Positions 8,321-17,796 of a DNA stretch of 64,000 nt are shown here, piece by piece. A program made the position numbers and the translations under genes. The DNA comes from Neokomagataea anthophila (lineage in GTDB: Bacteria; Pseudomonadota; Alphaproteobacteria; Acetobacterales; Acetobacteraceae), in contig NZ_JAGRQH010000007.1 of the NCBI RefSeq assembly GCF_018122595.1, positions 44,024 through 108,023 of the forward strand, in the 5' to 3' direction. Numbering within the stretch: position 1 is the first letter of the stretch; every line of letters starts with the position of its first letter. The notes under the pieces are model-generated. The model was not told where the DNA came from and did not search any database. It worked only from the letters and a program-made list of their open reading frames with translations.

Positions 8321-8989
8321 ATGAGAAACCAACGGGGTACCAAGACACCATGTCAGACACCCACCACTCCTTCGGCGCCCTCCCCTCACTCGCTCTCTGG
8401 CAAACGCGAACAAATTCTGAGAGGAGCGGAGAAGGTCTTTTTGGCGCATGGCTACGAAGGCGCCTCCATGTCTCATATCGCACGAGAGGCCGGCGTCTCC
8501 AAAGGAACGCTGTATAATCACTTCACCAGCAAAGCCGATCTGTTCTCGGCCTTCATCATTGAACAGTCGCGAACTAAGCTTCAAACGCTTACCGCCTTGG
8601 TGAATGATGATGCTCATGACCTCCAGAGCACACTGTTGAATGTGTGCGAAGCGGCGATCCACTTGCTGCTCAACCCCGAAGCAATGGGACTGTATCGCAT
8701 ATTGGTTGCTGAAACAGAAAAATTTCCCAACTTGGCGGATACTTTCTGGAAGCACAGCTTTGGTGCAACCGTGAACAATCTGAGCCAATGGCTGCAGCGC
8801 TGCCATGACACTGGCATGCTGGCAATCCCTGATGTCGAGTTCGCCGCAGAACAACTGATTGCTATGTGCCAAACGCGCATCATCAACCGCCGCCGCTTGG
8901 CCATGCCGGTCGATGATAGCAGTAAAGCCATTACGCGCTTGGCACAGCTGACGGCGGAAAGCTTTTGGAAGATTTATGCCCCTCATTAA
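8321..8989 (+). CDS. TetR/AcrR-family transcriptional repressor of the adjoining efflux genes
   Basis: The product is about 222 aa from the ATG at 8321; a TTG at 8294 is an alternative. The N-terminal TetR HTH is clear: EQILRGAEKVFLAHGYEG, MSHIAREAGVSKGTLYNHF, SKADLFSAFI. The ligand-binding C-terminal region is divergent but resembles AcrR-type regulators (LYRILVAETEKFPNLADTFW). It is divergent from the nodT-type gene across the operator at 8255-8275 and convergent with emrB, their stop codons overlapping in a shared TTAA at 8986-8989. It probably represses both efflux transcripts and itself until a toxic ligand binds. Confidence 0.9.
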   Translation: MRNQRGTKTPCQTPTTPSAPSPHSLSGKREQILRGAEKVFLAHGYEGASMSHIAREAGVSKGTLYNHFTSKADLFSAFIIEQSRTKLQTLTALVNDDAHDLQSTLLNVCEAAIHLLLNPEAMGLYRILVAETEKFPNLADTFWKHSFGATVNNLSQWLQRCHDTGMLAIPDVEFAAEQLIAMCQTRIINRRRLAMPVDDSSKAITRLAQLTAESFWKIYAPH

Positions 8990-10569
8990 TGCCCCCCTGC
9001 GGGGGCATCACCGCTGCGCTTTTTCGCCACTGGTGCCAATAAAGCACAAAGCGGCACAACCATGAGGGCCACAATACCGATCCAACGAAAGACCTCATTG
9101 TAAGCCAGCATTGCTGTTTGAGTTGAGAATTCTCCCATTAACCGATGTACGGCAAAGCTATGGGCTGCGGCAGGTGTCAGCCCATGGTCTTGTGCCGTTT
9201 TCTGCACAGTGTTGAGATAATCAGTGTACGGCTGGTGCCCTGTAATCATGTGCCCAGCCATATCATTCTGATGTCTTTGCCGCGCTTCCACCACAGCAGC
9301 CGTGGATAACGAAATCGCTAAAGACCCAAGATAATTACGGCACATACTGAAGAGTGCCGATGCATCCGCATTTAACTCCCGCGGGAGCGTGGAATACGCC
9401 ACCGTTGAAATCGGCACGAACAGAAAAGCCAGCGCTGCCGTCTGGCTCACGCGGTATTGAATTAGGGTCGTAAAGTCAATTTGCGCGTTCAAATGCGCGG
9501 CTTGGAACATCGACAAACCCATCAGGGTAAAGCCACACGCAATAATATAGCGTAACGGTATGACTTTCATGAGCTTCCCTACAATAGGGATCAACACAAT
9601 CACGACCATACCACCCGGCGCCAATAAAAGCCCAGAGGTCGTCGCTGTATACCCTTGTACCTGCTGCGCAAACTGAGGGATGATAATGGAGGAGCTATAG
9701 AGTAGAGCGCCGACCATAGACATTAGCAACATACTGGTTGCAAAATTACGATCTTTAAAAACTTCCAACCTAAGCAAAGGCTGGCGTGCTTTTAACATCC
9801 AGATGATTGCACCGATAATACCAATCGCCCCTAAAACGGCCATTAGAATAATATAGTGCGACCCGAACCAATCTTCATCTTCACCACGGTCACAAGCGAG
9901 TTCAAGGCAACCCAAACCTAAAGTGATCAAACCAATACCAACACCATCAATCGGCATACGACGCCGGCGCTCCCATGGTGGATCCTCCACCAAGGCAGAC
10001 ACGGCTAAAACGCAAATAATGCCAAACGGAATATTAACGAAGAAAACCCATCTCCATGAATAATCATCCGTTAAAAAACCGCCCAAAAGCGGACCCAGAA
10101 CCGGCCCGACAATCGTTGCAATTGCCGTCAGACCAAAGGCAGCTCCACGTTTTTCTGGCGGGAAAGTATCCAGAATAATTGATTGCTGACTTGGTTGCAG
10201 TCCACCACCAAAGAAGCCCTGCATCAAACGAAATACCACCAACATCGGCAATGATTGTGCAAGGCCACACAAGAATGACGATACGGTGAACATCACAATA
10301 CAAATCAAGAAGTATCGTTTACGCCCGAACAGTCGGGACAACCATCCTGAGATGGTCAGCACAATACCGTTGGCCACAAGATACGCCGTCAGAGCCCATG
10401 TAGAGTCATCATACGACCCCCCCAAAGACCCGGCGATATGTGGCAAAGCCACATTCACAATCGTTGTATCCAGCACTTCCATGAACGCAGCCATCGTCAC
10501 AACAACGGCAATCAACCAAGGGTTATGCTTGGGTTTCCACTCTTCTTTTGATGTATCCGGCGCGCTCAT
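8986..10569 (-). CDS. emrB: DHA2-family MFS drug exporter, EmrB-like
   Basis: The product is 527 aa with about 14 predicted membrane segments. Motifs include MEVLDTTIVNVALPHIAGSL in TM1, GWLSRLFGRKRYF (motif A) and GPVLGPLLGGFLTD (motif C of DHA antiporters). The C-terminal tail is cytoplasmic and basic. EmrB-type permeases export hydrophobic compounds with an HlyD-type adaptor and an outer-membrane channel. It lies 10 bases after emrA, in one operon, and its 3' end overlaps the convergent tetR gene. Confidence 0.93.
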   Translation of the reverse strand: MSAPDTSKEEWKPKHNPWLIAVVVTMAAFMEVLDTTIVNVALPHIAGSLGGSYDDSTWALTAYLVANGIVLTISGWLSRLFGRKRYFLICIVMFTVSSFLCGLAQSLPMLVVFRLMQGFFGGGLQPSQQSIILDTFPPEKRGAAFGLTAIATIVGPVLGPLLGGFLTDDYSWRWVFFVNIPFGIICVLAVSALVEDPPWERRRRMPIDGVGIGLITLGLGCLELACDRGEDEDWFGSHYIILMAVLGAIGIIGAIIWMLKARQPLLRLEVFKDRNFATSMLLMSMVGALLYSSSIIIPQFAQQVQGYTATTSGLLLAPGGMVVIVLIPIVGKLMKVIPLRYIIACGFTLMGLSMFQAAHLNAQIDFTTLIQYRVSQTAALAFLFVPISTVAYSTLPRELNADASALFSMCRNYLGSLAISLSTAAVVEARQRHQNDMAGHMITGHQPYTDYLNTVQKTAQDHGLTPAAAHSFAVHRLMGEFSTQTAMLAYNEVFRWIGIVALMVVPLCALLAPVAKKRSGDAPAGGH

Positions 10570-10579
10570 GGAACACAGC

Positions 10580-11653
10580 TCACTTCACGTAAACGGTCGG
10601 CGTAACGGACAAGCCGAGCGCCAATGGAAGATGCGGGTCTAAACCACGATCAATCAAAATTTTAACCGGAATACGCTGAACGGTTTTCACAAAATTTCCC
10701 GTCGCATTTTCAGGTGGGAACGTGCTGAAATTTTCCCCTGAACCTAACTGGATAGAATCAATATGCCCATGCAGCTTCAGGTCAGGATATGCATCGACTT
10801 CCATGTCGACTTTCTGACCAATGCGCATACGCGTAATTTGAGTTTCTTTGAAGTTCGCAACAACCCACACTTCTGGCTGAACAATAGAAAAGAGCTTTTG
10901 TCCCGTTTGAACAAAATTACCTTGCTCAATACTACGCTCTGCAATCCAACCATCCTGCGGAGCGCGCACTTGTGTCCACTCCATATTCAATTCAGCTTGC
11001 TTAAGCTGAGCCAAGGCAGAGGCCAGTGATGCTTCCTCTTGTGTCACACGTGCTGAAACATTGCTCAAATTAGCCGCCACGGGCTCAGCTTGCGTCATTT
11101 GGCCTTCAGCTTGCAAAACGCGTGCTCGTGCTTCTTCCAAAGCAGCATGGGCAGTATCAATATCCTGCTGTGACGTCGCTGCACGCGCTACAGTACGTTG
11201 CCGACGAAAATCTGCCTCGGCTTTCACAAGTTGCGCCTGCGCTGCCGCAAGGTTGCCTTTAGCTGTCACCAACTGACCCGGGAAATTTTTCTGTGCTACA
11301 GCAACCTGCAAACGATAAGCATCAATATTGGCATTTGCTTGCTCTACCGCAGCTTGTGCTTTCTGCAGAGAGGCTCTGTAATCACGGTCATCTACCGTAA
11401 ACAACAAGTCGCCACGGTGAACAAATTGATTATCATTAACCAATAAACGCGTGACATAACCATTCACATGAGCGGCAATCGAAATTTTTCGCCCTTCTGT
11501 GTATGCATCATCTGTTTTATACTGATTTCGTGTCAGAAACACATAAAAACCAATCCCCACAATTGCGAGAATTACCAGAAGAATAAGAATAATCCGTCGT
11601 AAGGGATTAGACTTTTTCGGTGCTGAGCCTGACGGCTGATCATCCTGCGCCAT
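10580..11653 (-). CDS. emrA: HlyD-family membrane fusion protein, EmrA-like
   Basis: The product is 357 aa from the ATG at 11653 (AAGAGA upstream); a TTG at 11674 is less likely. One N-terminal membrane segment, RIILILLVILAIVGIGFYVF, is followed by the barrel/lipoyl half-motif AAHVNGYVTRLLVNDNQFVHRGDLLF. A long Ala/Gln-rich coiled coil covers roughly residues 95-215, then the second lipoyl half with VRAPQDGWIAERSIEQGNFV. It bridges the inner-membrane permease to the NodT-type channel. The upstream palindrome at 11724-11746 lies about 70 bases before the start. Confidence 0.92.
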   Translation of the reverse strand: MAQDDQPSGSAPKKSNPLRRIILILLVILAIVGIGFYVFLTRNQYKTDDAYTEGRKISIAAHVNGYVTRLLVNDNQFVHRGDLLFTVDDRDYRASLQKAQAAVEQANANIDAYRLQVAVAQKNFPGQLVTAKGNLAAAQAQLVKAEADFRRQRTVARAATSQQDIDTAHAALEEARARVLQAEGQMTQAEPVAANLSNVSARVTQEEASLASALAQLKQAELNMEWTQVRAPQDGWIAERSIEQGNFVQTGQKLFSIVQPEVWVVANFKETQITRMRIGQKVDMEVDAYPDLKLHGHIDSIQLGSGENFSTFPPENATGNFVKTVQRIPVKILIDRGLDPHLPLALGLSVTPTVYVK

Positions 11654-11723
11654 GTGGTCTCTTTTACACTCCAAAGAGCTTACAAATTTTTATGAAGGCC
11701 AGAAGGATGACACGAACACCCAA

Positions 11724-11746
11724 AATGACCGATCAGTTCGGTCATT
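11724..11746. promoter_or_regulatory. Palindromic TetR operator, copy 2 (upstream of emrA)
   Basis: AATGACCGA and TCGGTCATT are perfect 9-base arms around TCAGT. The core differs from the 8255-8275 palindrome at one spacer position and at the outer base pair. It sits where the emrAB promoter should be, so one repressor probably controls both arms of the pump. Confidence 0.8.
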
Positions 11747-11906
11747 CTTTGCATATCATGTCGGAGGCAGCAAGCTCAAAAAACTACCGCGTTTCCTTCT
11801 CTACTCCTACCCAATACCAAGAAGAATAAAAGGATAATTCAGAATCTATTAATATCCCTTTGCCTATCCTCTAGCAGGCCATAATGCACTGACGGAGTCT
11901 AGAACA

Positions 11907-13421
11907 ATGTCCATGTCAATTAATACCAACAATGCTGCAATGGCAGCCCTACAGTCACTTAATCAAACATCTAACGACCTCAGCAAAACGCAAAATGCTG
12001 TCTCTACCGGCAAAAAAGTAAACGATGCCTCTGACAACCCTGCCGTTTACGCCATCTCTCAAGGCATGAATGCACAAATTTCAGGCCTGAGCGGTGTTTC
12101 AACCGGCCTACAGTTTGCCGGTCAGGTTTTAAATACCACCACGCAAGCAACAAGTTCAATCACTAGCAATCTTTCTACTTTATCTAGCACCATTACGCAG
12201 GCCGCCAATAATGGTATGGATCAAAGCAAATTAAATAGCGCCATCAAATCAACACTCAGTTCCATCGATTCCGCTGCGAATACCGCAACCTTCCAAGGCG
12301 TCAACCTTCTCTCCGGCTCCACCGGAAATGGTGTGAATTATAACTCCATTTCCGCAGCCCAGGACGTTAGCGGCAATCTTTTCACGCAAAATGGATTTAA
12401 TGCCACGTCCGCAGGTCTTGGACTTCAAGGGCTGAGCACCTCTATGAATGGTGTTTCTATCAGCAATCCGGGCACCCTTTCTGGCGCAAGCAGTAGCGCC
12501 AGCGTACTACAAGTGCAGAACCAAGCCCAAGCAAGCAACACTGGAGCCGCGGGAAACCCAGCCGTTACCACGTCCTTTGTTCTCGATAGCAAGCCAGGCG
12601 ATTCCACAGGTGCATCAGGCACTGTTTCCAGCATGATTACCGATGCACTCACATCTGGAAGCAACCTGAGCGTGAGCATGACAGGCGGCACACTCAGTGT
12701 TACGGACGGGAACAATAAAAGTGCTATCGCTTCCACGACCACGAGTTCAGATGGAACAACATCTTACAAGCTCACAAATGGTGACAGCATTCAATCGCAA
12801 GCCGATGCCTCCGGCAATATGACCTACACCGTTGCCAAGGGTGGCGATGTTGATGCGAATGGCAACGTTAGAGCCATGAGCAAAATTGTCGATGTTGATA
12901 TTAGCAAAGCTGATTCTGCTGGCTCTACAGCTCAGCAAAATAACGCAAAAGAATCCTCACTCGTCACAGCCATTAATAACGCTGGCTTTGGCGCACAAAC
13001 AAACAATGATGGCTCCATCACCATGGCCGGTGGCAACCTTGATGCTACAAATAGCAGCGTCAAAATGGGAACCTATACCGCGGGATCAAAAGGTAGTGCA
13101 GGAACAGTATCCTCTAGCGCCAGCACCTCACAAACAAGTGGGACCTCCGTGGTACAATTAGCTGTTGGTGCCGCACTTTCCAGTATTGAGCGTATCTCTT
13201 CGAAAATGGGCGTGGCGACAAACTCCGTCACCCAGCTTCAATCTTCTACCTCTTCATTATCCGACTCACTCACATCCGGCGTAGGCGCGCTCACAGACGC
13301 TGACATGGCGGCCGAGAGCGCAAAACTCACATCACTGCAAACGAAACAACAACTTGCGGTACAATCACTATCAATTGCCAACTCGCAGTCTTCACAAATT
13401 ATGAGCCTGTTCCGCGGCTAA
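11907..13421 (+). CDS. fliC: Flagellin
   Basis: The product is 504 aa. The N-terminal D0/D1 region (SINTNNAAMAALQSLNQT, LSTGKKVNDASDNPAVYAI with V for L) and the C-terminal D1/D0 region (ADMAAESAKLTSLQTKQQL, ending QIMSLFRG) are conserved. The middle, about residues 140-410, is a Ser/Thr/Gly/Ala-rich variable domain that would be surface exposed, with few bulky residues. It is longer than the roughly 280-aa flagellins of many alphaproteobacteria. It has ACGGAG just upstream of the start and is followed by flaF. Export is by the flagellar type III system, so no signal peptide is expected. Confidence 0.93.
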   Translation: MSMSINTNNAAMAALQSLNQTSNDLSKTQNAVSTGKKVNDASDNPAVYAISQGMNAQISGLSGVSTGLQFAGQVLNTTTQATSSITSNLSTLSSTITQAANNGMDQSKLNSAIKSTLSSIDSAANTATFQGVNLLSGSTGNGVNYNSISAAQDVSGNLFTQNGFNATSAGLGLQGLSTSMNGVSISNPGTLSGASSSASVLQVQNQAQASNTGAAGNPAVTTSFVLDSKPGDSTGASGTVSSMITDALTSGSNLSVSMTGGTLSVTDGNNKSAIASTTTSSDGTTSYKLTNGDSIQSQADASGNMTYTVAKGGDVDANGNVRAMSKIVDVDISKADSAGSTAQQNNAKESSLVTAINNAGFGAQTNNDGSITMAGGNLDATNSSVKMGTYTAGSKGSAGTVSSSASTSQTSGTSVVQLAVGAALSSIERISSKMGVATNSVTQLQSSTSSLSDSLTSGVGALTDADMAAESAKLTSLQTKQQLAVQSLSIANSQSSQIMSLFRG

Positions 13422-13433
13422 TATAAAATGCTT

Positions 13434-13465
13434 TTTATCGGTATCGACAGGTCGGTACCGATAAA
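13434..13465 (+). other. Hairpin between flagellin and flaF
   Basis: TTTATCGGTA and TACCGATAAA form a perfect 10-base stem around a 12-base loop, starting 13 bases after the flagellin stop. There is no T run, so it may be a weak terminator, an RNA-stability element for flagellin mRNA, or a processing site rather than a full stop. Confidence 0.6.
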
Positions 13466-13495
13466 CTCCCCCCCCTTTTGAAGGAGAAACGTGGC

Positions 13496-13888
13496 GTGAA
13501 TTACGCGGCGTCACAGTATCAAGCGCAATCTGGAGGATATCTTTCCTCCCGAGAAATAGAGGCTATGGCCTTTCGTCATATTAATACACTCATGACACAA
13601 GCCCAAACACCCGAAGAGCGACATCATGCCCTGCATCAGAACCAAAAATTATGGGGTATTCTCCTGCATAGCTTACAGCGAAAAGATTGCCCGCTAGATT
13701 CCGTTTTACAAAAAGACTTATTAACTCTGAGTACATGGTCTTTAAAACAATCAAATGATGCTATGATGCGCCCACTGAGCTTAGAACCACTCATCGACAT
13801 TAATCACGATATGATTGCCGGACTTTCTAGCATATCGCACAATGCTCCACCCCATCAGCCTACGAAAAGCTTCGCTTTCACAGGCTGA
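13496..13888 (+). CDS. flaF: Flagellar biosynthesis regulator FlaF
   Basis: The product is 130 aa from the GTG at 13496, preceded by AAGGAG with 9-10 bases spacing. It has the FlaF pattern: YAASQYQAQ, SSREIEAMAFRHINTLM, then NQKLWGILLHSLQRKDCPL and LLTLSTWSLKQS. FlaF is an alphaproteobacterial chaperone/regulator needed for flagellin synthesis and assembly, counteracted by FlbT. FlbT, usually adjacent, is not found in this window. The gene lies directly after flagellin. Confidence 0.88.
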   Translation: MNYAASQYQAQSGGYLSSREIEAMAFRHINTLMTQAQTPEERHHALHQNQKLWGILLHSLQRKDCPLDSVLQKDLLTLSTWSLKQSNDAMMRPLSLEPLIDINHDMIAGLSSISHNAPPHQPTKSFAFTG

Positions 13889-13906
13889 TGAAAGGTGACC
13901 GAGTCA

Positions 13907-15931
13907 TTACGGATGAGCAGTAGATACTGCCAAAGTATTATCACTACGGTCCACATCCGGAATCATAACGTCCGGGTCCAAAGTTGCCGACACCACCTTT
14001 TTCTCTACCGGTAACGTCAACACCACAGCACTATCCTGACGCCACGTCTCGGTTGGAAGGATACGGTCACTCATCGTGCCATCTGCGTACTGCAAGCGCA
14101 GATGGACCGGCAGAGGCAAGTTACCATAATTCGCCACCCCAACTTTCACCTGACCATTTGTCTGCATTTTCAACATGGTAACAGCATAATCAGGGGCTGC
14201 ATTCTCAAAATACCAGCCACGCCAAAACCAACCTAAATCCTCACCCCCTTCACTCTCCATAATCCGGAAAAAGTCTGATGGTGATGGATGACGATACGCC
14301 CATTCGGCAATATAGCGCCGGAACGCTGCATCAAAACGCTGCGGACCTAAAATCTGTTCTCGCAAGAGCTTTAATCCATATGCCCCTTTGAAATAACTTA
14401 TAGAGTGACGATACGTTTCAGAAATATCATCAGCAGCCATCATCAATGAAGGAGCATGACTATCTTGTAGCACTGGCACTATGTCATGAGCGGGATTGCC
14501 TGTTTGCGGCGAAAATTCAGGATCTTTCTTGGGAGCAAATTCTCCGTGATTAAAGTGATCCGATGCATAAGCGTCAATAAAGGTATTAAAACCTTCATCC
14601 ATAAAAGCATTACGCCGTTCATCTGTGCCAACAAGCATAGGAAACCAATCGTGGCCAATCTCGTGCGTCGTAATCCAGAATAATTCTGGATCGCGCTCAT
14701 GCATGCCGTCAAAAACAATACCGGGATATTCCATTCCCGCACCGTAGCCTCCGACATTAATGGCATTAGGCCATGGGTAAACAAACCACTGTGACGAGAA
14801 ATACTCAATTGCGTGCTTCACATAATCCGTTGACCGATCCCAACCATGAGGAGAAATTCCCTCACGCGGGTAAACAGACATCGCCAACCGAGGCTGCTTT
14901 GCATAACCAGGCCATGGTGAAACATCTGGTAAATTAATCCGCTCGGCATCCCACAAAAATGCCGGTGAGGTGGCAAAAGAAACATCTCGTGTATTTTGCA
15001 TTGCAAAATGCCACGTTGCCTCACCACTCAATTTCTTATGACTGGAAGGAGTTGTTACATCATGCAAATCACGAATCAAGATTCGCTTTTCGCTTCCGGC
15101 CGCTTGTGTCAAGCGCGCCCGCTCTGTCTCAGTCAAAACATCAACGGGATTAAGCAAAGCGCCAGACCCCACTACCGTAAAGTTCCACGGAACCGTCACG
15201 GAGTAATCAAAATTTCCGTACTCTAAGAAAAATTCTTGCTCCAAATAGGGCAGTGTATTCCATCCACGCCGATCATCATAAACACTCAGACGTGGATACC
15301 ACTGCGCCATTTCAAATACATCACCATCCTGGGCTTTAGAAACGGCGGTGCGCCCTCCCCATGTACCCGGAATAGTGTAATGCCATTGAATCCGAAAGTT
15401 GACTTTTTGATGTGGCAAAATCGCGTGAGACAGCTTTAACTGCAGACGAGTATCAGAGACTAAATATGCCTGCCCCGTTTCTATTCCACCACTCGTTTCA
15501 CAAACTTTCTCTAATACCATTCCTTCAGATGTTTCCGAAGGCACAACACCCGCTATATTAGAGCGTGAATCTGCTCGATATCGATTTTGCTCAAGCTGTA
15601 ACCACACAACATCCAAAGTATCCGGACTATTATTCGTATATGTAATAGTTTCATCACCATTCAACCGATGATGAACGGCATCCAGATGCGCTTTAATCTT
15701 ATAGTCAACTTGATTTTGCCAATAATGTGGCCCCGGAACCCCGCTTCCAGCGCGATATACATTCGGCGCATCAGGCAGACTAAAAGGAGCAAAAATAGCA
15801 TGTGGATCTGCAAGAGGCTTAGCAACAAGAGGCATAATATTGAGTATACCCACGGCACATAAAGACGTGCTGCTTAACACACGAGCATGTTTTTTCAGCC
15901 GCGAAGAAAGCTGTATAAAATAAGCCTGCAT
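13907..15931 (-). CDS. Secreted M1-family zinc metallopeptidase
   Basis: The product is 674 aa from the ATG at 15931; an ATG at 15994 would add 21 residues. The N-terminus has a basic stretch and a hydrophobic segment (VLSSTSLCAVGILNIMPLVA), suggesting export. The catalytic M1 region has HEIGH (residues about 423-427), then 18 residues on the second zinc Glu in NAFMDEGFNTF. The substrate loop GAGMEYPG corresponds to the GAMEN motif of aminopeptidases. The C-terminal beta domain ends in DPDVMIPD. It is likely periplasmic peptide digestion, but the substrate is not known. It stands alone, convergent with flaF. Confidence 0.87.
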   Translation of the reverse strand: MQAYFIQLSSRLKKHARVLSSTSLCAVGILNIMPLVAKPLADPHAIFAPFSLPDAPNVYRAGSGVPGPHYWQNQVDYKIKAHLDAVHHRLNGDETITYTNNSPDTLDVVWLQLEQNRYRADSRSNIAGVVPSETSEGMVLEKVCETSGGIETGQAYLVSDTRLQLKLSHAILPHQKVNFRIQWHYTIPGTWGGRTAVSKAQDGDVFEMAQWYPRLSVYDDRRGWNTLPYLEQEFFLEYGNFDYSVTVPWNFTVVGSGALLNPVDVLTETERARLTQAAGSEKRILIRDLHDVTTPSSHKKLSGEATWHFAMQNTRDVSFATSPAFLWDAERINLPDVSPWPGYAKQPRLAMSVYPREGISPHGWDRSTDYVKHAIEYFSSQWFVYPWPNAINVGGYGAGMEYPGIVFDGMHERDPELFWITTHEIGHDWFPMLVGTDERRNAFMDEGFNTFIDAYASDHFNHGEFAPKKDPEFSPQTGNPAHDIVPVLQDSHAPSLMMAADDISETYRHSISYFKGAYGLKLLREQILGPQRFDAAFRRYIAEWAYRHPSPSDFFRIMESEGGEDLGWFWRGWYFENAAPDYAVTMLKMQTNGQVKVGVANYGNLPLPVHLRLQYADGTMSDRILPTETWRQDSAVVLTLPVEKKVVSATLDPDVMIPDVDRSDNTLAVSTAHP

Positions 15932-16061
15932 ACTCAATCTTATCTTTTCATTTTTTGTTACCGATACCCTCTTTGAAAAAAGAGGCGAGCTCATGGGATA
16001 TTTATCACATTAGCCCGCCCACGTATATCATTACGGTTTATTTATAAAGCGTATTATAATG

Positions 16062-16802
16062 CTATATCAGGTCTTCCAAACCACGCAAGTACGCCCCCAA
16101 ATCAACACGTAAAGGCATAAGATAAGCATTATCTTCAGCCTCCCGAATAAGCGCCAACATAGTCCGGGCCAGCTTAATATTCCCATCCAGAGACAAGTCG
16201 TAATCCTGAGGAAAAACAATACGATTTACACGCGTCCAATACGCACGAGATTTCTCACCCAGAACAGGTGAAATCCCCCAAAAAACCGTTTCGTCACGCA
16301 TCCAATCCATGCAAAGGCGCAGCATATTTACATCAAATAAGGGTTGCGTAAAAAAACCCTTCGCACCTGCATCTTTTTTACGCTTTACTTCCTCAAGTTC
16401 CTGCCACGGCGCACGGCGGTACGGATCGAACACCGCATATACATCCAAATGAGGCGCTTCACGCTTGTATCGCGCAATAACATCTACCGAACTCTGAGGA
16501 TATGTTTTGTGCCCTTCTGGAGCAGGGTCACCCGCCACAACCAACACTGCCTTCAACTCTACACTATGAGCCCCCGGCAACGGTGCATCAGGGTCCACAT
16601 CAATCGCACGAACATGTGGAATACTCTCTACCCCAGTTCCACCCACAACAGCTTCGGCGGCACGATAGCTCCGCACATCAAAGCGCAACAGATCTGGAAT
16701 GTTCAAAAGATCCAATTGCGGCAGAATACGCCTAGAAAGAGCTACATCCTCTAACAAAGCCTCAAGAGTACGCGGAACCAGCTCTAAGGAAACCCGCGTC
16801 AT
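16062..16802 (-). CDS. Methylenetetrahydrofolate reductase-family protein (short form)
   Basis: The product is 246 aa. It fits the MTHFR TIM-barrel fold through SLELVPRT at the start, [20 protein letters not shown] (compare LRGDxP/GD of MetF), [21 protein letters not shown] (strong family match) and the C-terminal [15 protein letters not shown]. It is shorter than the roughly 295-aa MetF and its N-terminal motif is divergent. Its start overlaps the folD stop (ATGA at 16802-16799), so both act in one-carbon folate metabolism: FolD interconverts methenyl/methylene/formyl-THF and this protein would reduce methylene-THF to methyl-THF. Confidence 0.78.
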   Translation of the reverse strand: MTRVSLELVPRTLEALLEDVALSRRILPQLDLLNIPDLLRFDVRSYRAAEAVVGGTGVESIPHVRAIDVDPDAPLPGAHSVELKAVLVVAGDPAPEGHKTYPQSSVDVIARYKREAPHLDVYAVFDPYRRAPWQELEEVKRKKDAGAKGFFTQPLFDVNMLRLCMDWMRDETVFWGISPVLGEKSRAYWTRVNRIVFPQDYDLSLDGNIKLARTMLALIREAEDNAYLMPLRVDLGAYLRGLEDLI

Positions 16803-17710
16803 GACGCGTCACCATTCTTCAACAGAGCCTGAGTAACTCGTGCCGCCTGAAGGGTATTATGTAGCAAACATGCGATTGTCATCGGCCCCACCCCACCAGG
16901 TACAGGCGTAATATGCCCTGCAACATGGCGCGCTTCATCAAAAGCAACATCCCCGACTAAACGAGTCCGCCCTTCGTGGGTCGGTACACGTGTAATCCCC
17001 ACATCAATAACTGTTGCACCAGGCTTAATCCAATCACCACGCACGAGGCCATGCTTACCAGTAGCCACAACCAGAATGTCACCTGTACGTGCTAGACCTC
17101 GTATATCCTGCGTATGAATATGCCCGACCGACACTGTGCAGTTTTCTCGTAAGAGCAACTGAGCCATTGGTTTGCCCACCAAGTTTGATGCACCAATCAC
17201 AACGGCATGCTTGCCCGTTAAATCCTTATGTACGGATTTCAACAGCATCAAACACCCAAGCGGAGTACATGGAACAATTCCATCCATCCCCAGCGCTAGT
17301 CTTCCCGCATTCACTTCCCCGAGACCATCAACGTCTTTATGCGGTGCGATAGCATTCGTCACAACTACAGGGTCAATCTGCTTAGGCAAAGGTAATTGCA
17401 CCAGAACACCATGAATACGTGGGTTCGCATTAAGCTGGGCAATCAAATCAAGCAATTCATCCTGGGACGTACTCTCCGGCAGCATATGCATAAAAGAACG
17501 CATACCGGCACGGTGTGTCTGAATAGCTTTATTCTTCACGTACACTTCAGATGCAGGGTCATTACCGACCAAAACCACTGCCAAACCTGGCAGGGGGTTC
17601 CCTTGTTCAATGAAAGCTGCAACATCTTGACCGATCTTCTCGGTTAACGCGCGTGCAATAGCTTTACCGTCAATGAGTTGACCGGCCTGCTCTGAAGGAT
17701 GGGTGCTCAT
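16799..17710 (-). CDS. folD: Bifunctional methylenetetrahydrofolate dehydrogenase / methenyl-THF cyclohydrolase
   Basis: The product is 303 aa. FolD signatures are clear: [20 protein letters not shown] with the catalytic Lys, [26 protein letters not shown], the NADP-site [18 protein letters not shown] and the C-terminal [18 protein letters not shown]. It interconverts 5,10-methylene-THF and 10-formyl-THF in the cytoplasm. It forms an operon with the MTHFR-like gene. The divergent threonine aldolase gene upstream also feeds one-carbon/glycine metabolism. Confidence 0.96.
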   Translation of the reverse strand: MSTHPSEQAGQLIDGKAIARALTEKIGQDVAAFIEQGNPLPGLAVVLVGNDPASEVYVKNKAIQTHRAGMRSFMHMLPESTSQDELLDLIAQLNANPRIHGVLVQLPLPKQIDPVVVTNAIAPHKDVDGLGEVNAGRLALGMDGIVPCTPLGCLMLLKSVHKDLTGKHAVVIGASNLVGKPMAQLLLRENCTVSVGHIHTQDIRGLARTGDILVVATGKHGLVRGDWIKPGATVIDVGITRVPTHEGRTRLVGDVAFDEARHVAGHITPVPGGVGPMTIACLLHNTLQAARVTQALLKNGDAS

Positions 17711-17796
17711 AGGGGGCTCCGGATGACAAAAAGGCTAAGGATAGGTACGATAAAAACCCCGACCACACTTTCGGTCGCGATATCAAGGATGTTTCC

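Noticed and set aside
8225..8986. Long minus-strand frame (253 codons) opposite the TetR gene
   Set aside because: It is the antisense shadow of a clear TetR gene, its translation has no family features, and it would cover the operator.
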